A DNA stretch of 64,000 nucleotides, from NCBI GenBank assembly GCA_965217075.1, contig CBDCHC010000010.1, positions 1-64,000 on the forward strand, in the 5' to 3' direction. This document shows, in pieces, positions 18,687-26,083 of this stretch. Every line of letters starts with the position of its first letter. The stretch's first letter is position 1. The notes below the pieces were generated by a model. The model was not told the DNA's origin, made no database searches, and saw only the letters and a program-made list of their open reading frames with translations. Both the position numbers and the translations under genes were made by a program. Source of the DNA: CBDCHC01 sp965217075 (GTDB taxonomy: Bacteria; Pseudomonadota; Gammaproteobacteria; PS1; Pseudothioglobaceae).

Positions 18687-18870
18687 AGCTTATCTCCTTT
18701 ATTGTTTATGCTAAGTATTTTATCATTATATTTTATAATAATAGCAAGATTTTTTATCAAACCTTCTGCATTAATATTTATATGCTCTATATTATTATTG
18801 CTAACCTTAATAGCATTAAATATTACTGGCTTTATTGCTTTAATAATTACTAAATTAGCATTATTGTTTA
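18683..18870 (-). pseudogene. 3' remnant of an interrupted gene upstream of the cytochrome
   Basis: An open frame of about 62 codons without a start, ending KYNDKILSINNKGDKL and a TGA that overlaps the cytochrome TTG start. Translational coupling of that kind implies it is the true end of a former upstream gene. Towards higher coordinates the frame hits a stop as it enters the YD-type remnant at 18876-18949. I do not recognise the protein. The most economical reading is that the RHS region replaced its 5' part. Confidence 0.5.
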
Positions 18871-18875
18871 GGGAA

Positions 18876-18949
18876 TAAGGGTAGGGAATAAGGGGACGTT
18901 ACCCTTATTTTGATTAGAGCCTGTTAGCTGGTTGCCGTTCATAATATAT
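18876..18949 (-). pseudogene. YD-repeat/RHS remnant at the island edge
   Basis: On the minus strand, EYIMNGNQLTGSNQNKGN is readable, matching the NGNQLTGSG motif of the full-length RHS protein (DNA near 30480-30510). It stops after ~23 codons at a tandem pair of CCTTATTCCCTA units. It marks the 3' limit of the toxin locus and may be debris from a lost cassette. Confidence 0.55.
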
Positions 18950-19339
18950 TCATGGCCAATGTCTGCAACTTAGCGGGTTACCACCTTTGTCAAAGCCCCA
19001 GTCTTTAAGAATATGGGTTTTTGAATCTACTATTTCATAAGTTAAACATTTTCCAACCCATTTTTTGTTAGGATAATGAGGCAAAATTTCACTAGAAAAC
19101 CAATGAACAACTAAATCACCGTTTTCATTTTTAGTAACATGAGTAATACCTTGTCCTGCTATTTGAAATTTAGCTCGAGTAAATTCTCCAGCATTCTTAA
19201 ATGTAAACGGTTTAATACTAACAAGTTTTTTTCCTATCATACGATTTTCAGAATCTATATAACCCTTTTGCCCCCATGAGCCAGAACACCCGTTTAATAA
19301 AAATAAAGCAAAGATGAGTAAAAAACCATACTTTATCAT
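18950..19339 (-). CDS. Lipoprotein, candidate immunity protein for RHS cassette A
   Basis: 129 residues with a lipoprotein signal: a hydrophobic stretch FLLIFALFLLNG before the Cys of NGCSGSW. The mature part is small and globular (HVTKNENGDLVVHWFSSEILPHYPNKKWVGKCLTYEIVD) with two later Cys. I do not recognise the family. Its start overlaps the end of cassette A by 4 bases. Every toxin tip in this locus is followed in the same way by one small membrane or lipoprotein gene, so immunity to the cassette A tip is the best guess. A periplasmic lipoprotein would suit a toxin acting in the envelope. Confidence 0.6.
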   Translation of the reverse strand: MIKYGFLLIFALFLLNGCSGSWGQKGYIDSENRMIGKKLVSIKPFTFKNAGEFTRAKFQIAGQGITHVTKNENGDLVVHWFSSEILPHYPNKKWVGKCLTYEIVDSKTHILKDWGFDKGGNPLSCRHWP

Positions 19340-20844
19340 CTCTCATCCTCTTTATCATTTCTGGTATATTTATCAATAAGATAGTAGTGTGTATAAGGCT
19401 GAGAATAGGCCATAACAGTTAAAGCATAAGCAAGTGGCATAGTCGGAATATTTGCAATAACTCTAGGAACACTAAAATCAACTAATTTACTAAACAAGCC
19501 ATCGTGAGACTCTCCAAAAGCATCCATAAATGGTGCTTTAGCAATAGTCTTCATAAAGGTAGATTGATCTGAACCTAATGGAATCTCCATTGTTCCGTTT
19601 GCAATTTTTTTCAATTCTGTTTCAGTTAACTGAAACCCAACATCAGCCTTACCCTCTTGAAACAAATGAGCTTTACCAGTCTTGTTGTATCCTTTACTAA
19701 CTTTACTATAGGCACTACTTGCCATACTCATGGTAAAACCAATTTTAAAGCCGTCTTTAAACTCTCCACCACTCGCCTCAGTAATAATCCCTTGCGTGGT
19801 GCCGTGCGCGACTGCTGTGCCAACAAAGCTATCAAAGTAAGAGGTAGTTTCTCCAGTGATTGCATCTATCTCGCCACCATGCCCAATACCATAAGTTAGT
19901 CCAGCACTCATTGCCCCAAGAATTGCACCTTGAGCGTCACCACCATTAATACCACCCATTACAAAGCCTGCTGCCATCTTGGTGTGCAGGGTACTTGCAA
20001 ATAAGGATTCTCCACCAAAAGCACCACCCATCATGGCGCCACCTGCTATCATTCCCAGTGTTCTGATAAATGGGTTATCTGATTGGCTCGCTGCGTAGGA
20101 GATAATTGCACCAACAATAAAGTTCCAAAAGTGTCCGCTAGGGTCGGTGTATTTAAGTGGGTTATTCATCACATAGATGTATCTGTTATGAGAGAGGGTG
20201 AGGTTAGAGTCTTGAATGAAGCTGTCTGCGGAGAGGAATCTGGCAGTTTGTGGGTCATATAACCTGGCATTCATATTGATTAAGCCTAGTTCGTCAATAT
20301 GTTCGTGGCTGGTAAAGCCGCGTTTGACTTCATCTATTACTACATCATCACTGAGGTTTTGGTCTCGTTTGCCAAAGGCTTGATAGTGTTGGCGTGCAAC
20401 GACTTTGCCATCAATATCGGTGATAAGGTCAATATTACCTAAGGCATCTTTGTGGAAGTATCTAAGTCTATCTATGGCTTTTTCTTGGTTTGTGCCTTCT
20501 AAAGATTTAACATAGATGCCAATTTGTTTGCCGTTGGCTGTTAGATTGATTCTAAACTTTTTATAGGTTTTGTTGTTTTTGAATTCTTCAACCATTTCAT
20601 AGCCGTTTGCTGAGTAGTAGGTGGTTTCTATATTATCAACATAGATATAGCGTTTTTTGGTTTCAAAGCTGCCCCATTTACCACGACTAACCCAGTATCT
20701 GTCTTCGCCGTCTTCGATTTTTATACCGTTGTTGCGGATAGTTTGCATAGCGCGGTTGTGATTGGCATCATAACTCAGTTCGGTGCTGGCATTAGCTTGA
20801 GTTATTAGTTTGGCTTTGTTGAACGTTTTATCCTTGGTATCCAT
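19336..20844 (-). CDS. Orphan RHS cassette A (core plus variable tip)
   Basis: Open from 20886, but the ATG at 20844 (MDTKDKTFNKAKL) is the likelier start because homology to the full-length protein begins right after it. Residues ~10-190 are YD/RHS sequence, including the RHS-associated core LGLINMNARLYDPQTARFLSADSF and YTDPSGHFWN. A Gly/Ala-rich linker follows. This cassette diverges from its relatives earlier than the others, at EASGGEFKDGFKIGF. The tip ends PFMDAFGESHDGLFSKLVDF and NIPTMPLAYALTVMAYSQP. This resembles the HD...PTM...A tail seen at the ends of some RHS and haemagglutinin-type toxins, though I cannot name the domain. It lacks a secretion signal and the N-terminal shell, so alone it is probably inactive or a donor for recombination. 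Confidence 0.75.
   Translation of the reverse strand: MDTKDKTFNKAKLITQANASTELSYDANHNRAMQTIRNNGIKIEDGEDRYWVSRGKWGSFETKKRYIYVDNIETTYYSANGYEMVEEFKNNKTYKKFRINLTANGKQIGIYVKSLEGTNQEKAIDRLRYFHKDALGNIDLITDIDGKVVARQHYQAFGKRDQNLSDDVVIDEVKRGFTSHEHIDELGLINMNARLYDPQTARFLSADSFIQDSNLTLSHNRYIYVMNNPLKYTDPSGHFWNFIVGAIISYAASQSDNPFIRTLGMIAGGAMMGGAFGGESLFASTLHTKMAAGFVMGGINGGDAQGAILGAMSAGLTYGIGHGGEIDAITGETTSYFDSFVGTAVAHGTTQGIITEASGGEFKDGFKIGFTMSMASSAYSKVSKGYNKTGKAHLFQEGKADVGFQLTETELKKIANGTMEIPLGSDQSTFMKTIAKAPFMDAFGESHDGLFSKLVDFSVPRVIANIPTMPLAYALTVMAYSQPYTHYYLIDKYTRNDKEDER
19873..20382. repeat. 510-bp RHS core block, copy in cassette A
   Basis: Shares an essentially identical 510-bp block with 23063-23571, 24907-25416, 26710-27219 and 29506-30015. 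It encodes the RHS-associated core and the first part of the Gly/Ala-rich linker. Here, as in cassette D and the full-length gene, the identity continues upstream (to 20825). Confidence 0.92.
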
Positions 20845-21139
20845 AAATTTTCCAATTAAGTGCCACCAATAATAAAAATATATCAATTCTAAAAATTAAC
20901 ATACTTAATATAACTAAGTTTAAATATGCATATTGTTTTTTTAGAGAGGAATTAAATAATAAATAAACACATATAAAAAACAAAGCAATAACTGCTAAAT
21001 GAATAAAGAATAAAGCATCATATACTCCCGCCCCAATCAATAAAATACTTGCATTCGTGCCTATAATAAATATATCTATCAAAACCAATAAATAACAAAA
21101 AATAATTAAAAATGGTAATTTTATTGATGCCATATTCAT
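20828..21139 (-). CDS. Small membrane protein, candidate immunity protein for the phospholipase-like cassette
   Basis: 103 residues with three to four predicted membrane helices (LPFLIIFCYLLVLIDIFIIG, ASILLIGAGVYDALFFIHLAVIALFFICVYLLF, LVILSMLIFRIDIFLLLVAL). There is no recognisable family. Its start codon overlaps the stop of the phospholipase-like cassette, which implies translational coupling, and its end overlaps the start of cassette A. A membrane protein is plausible as protection against a toxin that attacks membrane lipids, but this is inference from position. Confidence 0.6.
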   Translation of the reverse strand: MNMASIKLPFLIIFCYLLVLIDIFIIGTNASILLIGAGVYDALFFIHLAVIALFFICVYLLFNSSLKKQYAYLNLVILSMLIFRIDIFLLLVALNWKIYGYQG

Positions 21140-22026
21140 TATTGAAAATATTTAAACCATTTATCAGCACCCCACATATATCTAATAGTATCTTTTTCAG
21201 TTCCAGTAGAGGGGGGAATGTTCCAGCTTTTAGTCTTTGTTCCTAAACCTCTAAGGTCGTTAATAAGAATAGTATCACAACCACCCCCTCCTCCAGCATA
21301 ACAATAATCATGCTTCATGTATAAGACATCTGCACTATCGACAGGTGGTAAATTGCCCATTCCCTTGCCATTACAAGAATACTGTCCACCACTCCAACAC
21401 TTTCCACCCCAATTTCCGTTAGTAGGTCCATCGGATAATTTTCTACCACCTATTGTGTTTATCCAATCTGTCTCATCATTAAACAAATGCACCATAGCCG
21501 CCTGATAAGCTCCATCTTCGAAGTTGCCCCCTGTGGCTTGTGCTGCTAGTCCGCCTATTGTAGCAGCAATGGTGGTTCTACTAACAACTGAAACAAAGTC
21601 AGTATTGTTACCTACTTTACCGATAAGGCTCCCTGAGAGTCCTCCAGCCAAATGCCCTGAGAAACCAGCGGCAAAACCATTTTGGAAACTACCACCAGAT
21701 GCCTCTGCAATAAGTCCTTGAATGAAGCTGTCTGCGGATAGGAATCTTGCCACTTCAGGGGCATACAGCCTTGCATTCATATTGATTAAACCTAACTCAT
21801 CAATATATGAGGCAATTCCTACTACTTGCTTTTTAGTAGAAGGTTTTGCCTGTGTAGTAAAAGATTTTAATTTGTTTTGTTGTTTAAGGTAGTGATAGGT
21901 ATAAATGTCAATGCCGTTAGTGATATCAATATTTAGTTGTGGTTTATGGCAAGTAACAACATCTTGACTTGCTTGAAAACAGTTTGATTTGGATAAATAT
22001 CGCTTAGTTTGTTGGTTTGATTGCAT
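21139..22026 (-). CDS. Orphan RHS cassette with phospholipase A2-like tip
   Basis: 295 residues. The first ~70 (MQSNQQTKRYLSKSNCFQAS...) are a diverged copy of the start module of cassettes B and C. The RHS core is cut down: SADSFIQ runs straight into GLIAEASGG, so the DPSGH segment is missing. After VHLFN comes the tip: GGKCWSGGQYSCNGKGMGN, PPVDSADVLYMKHDYCY, then a Cys and NDLRG. The arrangement of a glycine loop, PVD, and a His-Asp pair followed by xxCY matches the catalytic region of phospholipase A2, including the parvovirus VP1 type. His-Asp would be the catalytic dyad. Cys residues could form disulfides. It would hydrolyse membrane phospholipids. No secretion signal is present. Confidence 0.7.
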   Translation of the reverse strand: MQSNQQTKRYLSKSNCFQASQDVVTCHKPQLNIDITNGIDIYTYHYLKQQNKLKSFTTQAKPSTKKQVVGIASYIDELGLINMNARLYAPEVARFLSADSFIQGLIAEASGGSFQNGFAAGFSGHLAGGLSGSLIGKVGNNTDFVSVVSRTTIAATIGGLAAQATGGNFEDGAYQAAMVHLFNDETDWINTIGGRKLSDGPTNGNWGGKCWSGGQYSCNGKGMGNLPPVDSADVLYMKHDYCYAGGGGGCDTILINDLRGLGTKTKSWNIPPSTGTEKDTIRYMWGADKWFKYFQ

Positions 22027-22045
22027 TTGGTTTAACCTGTTTCTG

Positions 22046-22357
22046 TTATTTTCTAAATTCTCTAATTTTTTTGGCTAAGTTAAAGCCTTTTTTATAGAAG
22101 AATATATAGTAAATCCACACATAAAATATAGTCAACAATGTCAACCAAAAATGAAGCCATTGTTTATTTTTTGAGGTTTCTATCAATGCCTGAAAATATA
22201 AAAGAACAAAAGATCCTGCTACAAAAAAACCACCCCAAACTCTAAATAATTTCGGAATATAATTAAACGCATCATTATTTAATAAGAATATAACCATATA
22301 AGAGATAAAAGACACATAAAATAAATATTGCGGTTTAAATAATTGTTTTATTTTCAT
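22046..22357 (-). CDS. Small membrane protein, candidate immunity protein for cassette B
   Basis: 103 residues, three predicted helices, ending FLLTLLTIFYVWIYYIFFYKKGFNLAKKI-like (here HFWLTLLTIFYVWIYYIFFY). It is clearly homologous to the protein at 28463-28792: both share LFxPxYLFYxS at the start and KNKxWLHFWLTLLTxxYxWIYYIFFYxKGF at the end. The toxin tips in front of the two are also homologous, and this parallel pairing is the best evidence in the locus for toxin/immunity function. Its start overlaps the cassette B stop. Confidence 0.7.
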   Translation of the reverse strand: MKIKQLFKPQYLFYVSFISYMVIFLLNNDAFNYIPKLFRVWGGFFVAGSFVLLYFQALIETSKNKQWLHFWLTLLTIFYVWIYYIFFYKKGFNLAKKIREFRK

Positions 22358-23802
22358 TAATCATTCCACCAATTGATAATTTCGTTAAAGTCAATCTCAA
22401 ATCCTGGAGATATTATTGCCCCTCCTTGCATACTTAACACTCCATCTAGCGGAACATTGTTATAGTTACCATCAACAGCTGTATTCCAATCACTCCATTT
22501 GTTAAATTGTCCTCTTGGATGAGTTCTATCTATAGATCCGCCTATATTCTTATTGTTTACCCCTGCAGATAACGACGCACCCTGATGCCCGCCCCTTTCA
22601 TGTCGCCAACCATCTTTAACATTATATGTCCACTTCAAGTCAGCAGACGCTGCATCAGCCCCAACATTTACTTTTATACCACGTAGATTTGCTTTAACGC
22701 CCGCATGCAAACCTAGTCTTAATTTTGCCTTAAAAATATCTCCTTCTCTATTAAACAAATGCACCATAGCCGCTTGATAAGCCCCGTCTTCAAAACTGCC
22801 CCCTGTGGCTTGTGCCGCTAGTCCGCCTATCGTGGCAGCAATCGTGGTTCTGCTTATTATTGCACCTGCATCGGTACCATCCCCCATAAGACTGACACCT
22901 GCTGTACCAGCCAAATGTCCTGCAAAACCAGCGGCAAAACTACTTTGGAAATTGCCACCACTCGCCTCTGCAATAATCCCTTGCGTGGTGCCATGTGCTG
23001 CTGCTGTGCCAACAAAGCTGTCAAAATAACTACTACCATCAGCAGCACCCAGTGCATCAGTTCCACCATGCCCAATACCATAAGTTAGTCCAGCACTCAT
23101 TGCCCCAAGAATTGCACCTTGAGCGTCACCACCATTAATACCACCCATTACAAAGCCTGCTGCCATCTTGGTGTGCAGGGTACTTGCAAATAAGGATTCT
23201 CCACCAAAAGCACCACCCATCATGGCGCCACCTGCTATCATTCCCAGTGTTCTGATAAATGGGTTATCTGATTGGCTCGCTGCGTAGGAGATAATTGCAC
23301 CAACAATAAAGTTCCAAAAGTGTCCGCTAGGGTCGGTGTATTTAAGTGGGTTATTCATCACATAGATGTATCTGTTATGAGAGAGGGTGAGGTTAGAGTC
23401 TTGAATGAAGCTGTCTGCGGAGAGGAATCTGGCAGTTTGTGGGTCATATAACCTGGCATTCATATTGATTAAGCCTAGTTCGTCAATATGTTCGTGGCTG
23501 GTAAAGCCGCGTTTGACTTCATCTATTACTACATCATCACTGAGGTTTTGGTCTCGTTTGCCAAAGGCTTGTGAAGCAATTCCTGCTGCTTGATTTTTAG
23601 CAGAAGGTTTTGCCTGCGTAGAAAAAAGCGTTAATTTGTTTTGTTGTTTAAGGTAGTGATAGGTATAAATATCAATGCCGTTAGTGATGTCAATGCTTGA
23701 GTGTGATTCATAGCAAACGCTAAGATTTTGCTTTGCTTGAAAGCAGTTTGATTTGCATAAATATCGTTTAGTTTGTTGGTTTGGTTGCATTTTATCCATC
23801 AA
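22357..23802 (-). CDS. Orphan RHS cassette B
   Basis: 481 residues from the first ATG; an ATG four codons later (23790) matches the start used by cassette C. Order: a ~70-residue start module (MQPNQQTKRYLCKSNCFQAK...), RHS-associated core (~80-190) with DPQTARFLSADSF and DPSGHFWN, a Gly/Ala-rich linker to VHLFN (~345), then a ~130-residue tip. The tip (GDIFKAKLRLGLHAGVKANLRG ... WSDW ... GGAIISPGFEIDFNEIINWWND) is homologous to the tip of the full-length gene. It is rich in beta-type sequence and has no catalytic motif I can name. No signal peptide. Confidence 0.75.
   Translation of the reverse strand: MMDKMQPNQQTKRYLCKSNCFQAKQNLSVCYESHSSIDITNGIDIYTYHYLKQQNKLTLFSTQAKPSAKNQAAGIASQAFGKRDQNLSDDVVIDEVKRGFTSHEHIDELGLINMNARLYDPQTARFLSADSFIQDSNLTLSHNRYIYVMNNPLKYTDPSGHFWNFIVGAIISYAASQSDNPFIRTLGMIAGGAMMGGAFGGESLFASTLHTKMAAGFVMGGINGGDAQGAILGAMSAGLTYGIGHGGTDALGAADGSSYFDSFVGTAAAHGTTQGIIAEASGGNFQSSFAAGFAGHLAGTAGVSLMGDGTDAGAIISRTTIAATIGGLAAQATGGSFEDGAYQAAMVHLFNREGDIFKAKLRLGLHAGVKANLRGIKVNVGADAASADLKWTYNVKDGWRHERGGHQGASLSAGVNNKNIGGSIDRTHPRGQFNKWSDWNTAVDGNYNNVPLDGVLSMQGGAIISPGFEIDFNEIINWWND
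23063..23571. repeat. 510-bp RHS core block, copy in cassette B
   Basis: Same block as in the other cassettes. Upstream of it, 23572-23790 is a separate 219-bp start module, identical by eye to 25417-25635 in cassette C. B and C therefore share about 730 bp without a visible difference. Confidence 0.92.
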
Positions 23803-23824
23803 TCCAATATTTTTTTGACTTTAA

Positions 23825-24238
23825 TCATAATACAGTACCTATACCAGGCTTAATAACCTCTAATGTAATTTTATATTTTGGAAAGTCTGGCACATAAAAC
23901 TTAATATGTTCTAAAAAAACAAACAACATTTTTTCTTTATTTTCGCACTCATTATCGTATTCACTATACATAACTTTTGGAAATCCTTTATTGTTAATTT
24001 GAGAGAACATTGGAAATCTAACGCTAGGGATTAGTAGTTTAAGCTTATCTCTATTCATCCACATCAATAGTTTTGCTGAATAAAAATTATTATTAATTTT
24101 TCTCCATTCTTTTTTTGTTAAATTATTATCCCAATATAATATTGTTTTAGTAATACATTCGCTACGAGTATATTTTGGCTGTTCAGTCCCACAAGAGGGC
24201 AACAATAAAGACAAGAGTATAGTAATAATTACTTTCAT
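23825..24238 (-). CDS. Lipoprotein, candidate immunity protein for cassette C
   Basis: 137 residues with a lipoprotein signal (MKVIITILLSLLLPSCG, Cys at 16). The mature region is mixed charged and aromatic (YWDNNLTKKEWRKINNNFYSAK, MFVFLEHIKFYVPDFPKYKITLE-like). I know no family for it. It starts 2 bases after the stop of cassette C and ends 22 bases before cassette B begins, so it belongs with C. An envelope location would suit a tip that acts in the periplasm. Confidence 0.6.
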   Translation of the reverse strand: MKVIITILLSLLLPSCGTEQPKYTRSECITKTILYWDNNLTKKEWRKINNNFYSAKLLMWMNRDKLKLLIPSVRFPMFSQINNKGFPKVMYSEYDNECENKEKMLFVFLEHIKFYVPDFPKYKITLEVIKPGIGTVL

Positions 24239-24240
24239 TA

Positions 24241-25635
24241 TTAATCGCTAGTGTAAACATTAATATACCAACCATTAGTATTAGAATTTCCATTAGATGG
24301 TTGAGCTCTAGTATTGATATTAATATTTAACCTGTTGCCATATTGTGAAGGTCTGCCAACATCAATAACAGCATCGTAGCCAGAGGTATATTTACCCCAG
24401 TTAGGTGATGCCACAGATGGAATGATCTTGCCATAATTATCTATTTGATAACCCCTAGCTGTGTAATAAAAACCGTCACTAAAGCTTAAAATATTGGTAT
24501 TTCTGGGTTCGGTTTTAAAGTAGCGTTTACCTTTAAATTTATTTTTTCCTTTTGGTGTCGCTGTGCCGATTTTATCCCACTCAAAATTAAACAAATGCAC
24601 CATAGCCGCCTGATAAGCTCCATCTTCGAAGTTGCCCCCTGTGGCTTGTGCTGCTAGTCCGCCTATTGTAGCAGCAATGGTGGTTCTACTAACAACTGAA
24701 ACAAAGTCAGTATTGTTACCTACTTTACCGATAAGGCTCCCTGAGAGTCCTCCAGCCAAATGCCCTGAGAAACCAGCGGCAAAACCACTTTGGAAACTAC
24801 CACCACTTGCCTCTGCAATCAGTCCTTGCGCTGTGCCGTGTGCTACTGCTGTACCAACAAAGCTATCAAAGTAAGAGGTGGTTTCTCCAGTGATTGCATC
24901 TATCTCGCCACCATGCCCAATACCATAAGTTAGTCCAGCACTCATTGCCCCAAGAATTGCACCTTGAGCGTCACCACCATTAATACCACCCATTACAAAG
25001 CCTGCTGCCATCTTGGTGTGCAGGGTACTTGCAAATAAGGATTCTCCACCAAAAGCACCACCCATCATGGCGCCACCTGCTATCATTCCCAGTGTTCTGA
25101 TAAATGGGTTATCTGATTGGCTCGCTGCGTAGGAGATAATTGCACCAACAATAAAGTTCCAAAAGTGTCCGCTAGGGTCGGTGTATTTAAGTGGGTTATT
25201 CATCACATAGATGTATCTGTTATGAGAGAGGGTGAGGTTAGAGTCTTGAATGAAGCTGTCTGCGGAGAGGAATCTGGCAGTTTGTGGGTCATATAACCTG
25301 GCATTCATATTGATTAAGCCTAGTTCGTCAATATGTTCGTGGCTGGTAAAGCCGCGTTTGACTTCATCTATTACTACATCATCACTGAGGTTTTGGTCTC
25401 GTTTGCCAAAGGCTTGTGAAGCAATTCCTGCTGCTTGATTTTTAGCAGAAGGTTTTGCCTGCGTAGAAAAAAGCGTTAATTTGTTTTGTTGTTTAAGGTA
25501 GTGATAGGTATAAATATCAATGCCGTTAGTGATGTCAATGCTTGAGTGTGATTCATAGCAAACGCTAAGATTTTGCTTTGCTTGAAAGCAGTTTGATTTG
25601 CATAAATATCGTTTAGTTTGTTGGTTTGGTTGCAT
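24241..25635 (-). CDS. Orphan RHS cassette C
   Basis: 464 residues: start module, RHS core and linker as in cassette B, but the linker end (SLIGKVGNNTDFVSVVSRTT) matches the phospholipase cassette, so the gene is a mosaic. After VHLFN the ~110-residue tip runs FEWDKIGTATPKGKNKFKGK ... NTNILSFSDGFYYTARGYQI ... SGYDAVIDVGRPSQYGNRLN ... NGWYINVYTSD. It is rich in Tyr, Gly and Asn and looks beta-stranded. It has no motif I recognise and would be a candidate new toxin domain. No signal peptide or N-terminal shell. Confidence 0.75.
   Translation of the reverse strand: MQPNQQTKRYLCKSNCFQAKQNLSVCYESHSSIDITNGIDIYTYHYLKQQNKLTLFSTQAKPSAKNQAAGIASQAFGKRDQNLSDDVVIDEVKRGFTSHEHIDELGLINMNARLYDPQTARFLSADSFIQDSNLTLSHNRYIYVMNNPLKYTDPSGHFWNFIVGAIISYAASQSDNPFIRTLGMIAGGAMMGGAFGGESLFASTLHTKMAAGFVMGGINGGDAQGAILGAMSAGLTYGIGHGGEIDAITGETTSYFDSFVGTAVAHGTAQGLIAEASGGSFQSGFAAGFSGHLAGGLSGSLIGKVGNNTDFVSVVSRTTIAATIGGLAAQATGGNFEDGAYQAAMVHLFNFEWDKIGTATPKGKNKFKGKRYFKTEPRNTNILSFSDGFYYTARGYQIDNYGKIIPSVASPNWGKYTSGYDAVIDVGRPSQYGNRLNININTRAQPSNGNSNTNGWYINVYTSD
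24907..25416. repeat. 510-bp RHS core block, copy in cassette C
   Basis: Fourth copy along the transcript of the 510-bp block also found at 19873, 23063, 26710 and 29506. It joins directly to the 219-bp start module at 25417-25635. Confidence 0.92.
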
Positions 25636-25672
25636 TTGGTTTAGTTTATCTCTGTTATTTATTACCCGTTAT

Positions 25673-26083
25673 TTACGTTGTCTTTTCAAATTTTTTATTA
25701 ACAGATGTTAAATACAAAATTGCTAAAACAAACCCATCAATAGTCCCTAAAAAAGAACCTATAAACGAACTTATAGGCGGCAAGATTGAAAAGCCAAAAA
25801 GTAGATTGAATATTGTGTTTTCTACAATTAATATCATAAAAAATAAGGATCTTGCTATTTTTATAAAAAAGAATAGACCAAGATAAATAAACATCCAAAC
25901 GAAAAATACTACCCACGACAAACTTTTCATTATGCCATGGTTTATATATGAACTAAAATTATTATAAGATGCGAGGCTTAATTCTTCTTGGTTTAACCAT
26001 ATATAATCAAAATACGGTAATAACCAAAAAATCACATACAATAAAACTGATATTACTATTAAATACCTGTACAGATTTATCAT
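25673..26083 (-). CDS. Multi-pass membrane protein, candidate immunity protein for cassette D
   Basis: 136 residues with about four membrane helices (YLIVISVLLYVIFWLLPYF, SLSWVVFFVWMFIYLGLFFF, ARSLFFMILIVENTIFNLLF, FLGTIDGFVLAILYL). No known family. It overlaps the end of cassette D by 4 bases (ATGA), the strongest coupling in the locus. Immunity is inferred from this position. Confidence 0.6.
   Translation of the reverse strand: MINLYRYLIVISVLLYVIFWLLPYFDYIWLNQEELSLASYNNFSSYINHGIMKSLSWVVFFVWMFIYLGLFFFIKIARSLFFMILIVENTIFNLLFGFSILPPISSFIGSFLGTIDGFVLAILYLTSVNKKFEKTT

Noticed and set aside
18876..18900. Tandem CCTTATTCCCTA units beside AACGTCCCC as an insertion sequence end.
   Set aside because: No inverted partner, no target duplication and no transposase gene in the window. 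Kept only as an edge mark of the island.
22857..23081. A 74-codon minus-strand frame within cassette B.
   Set aside because: It lies out of frame within the RHS linker, has no homology and no ribosome-binding site.
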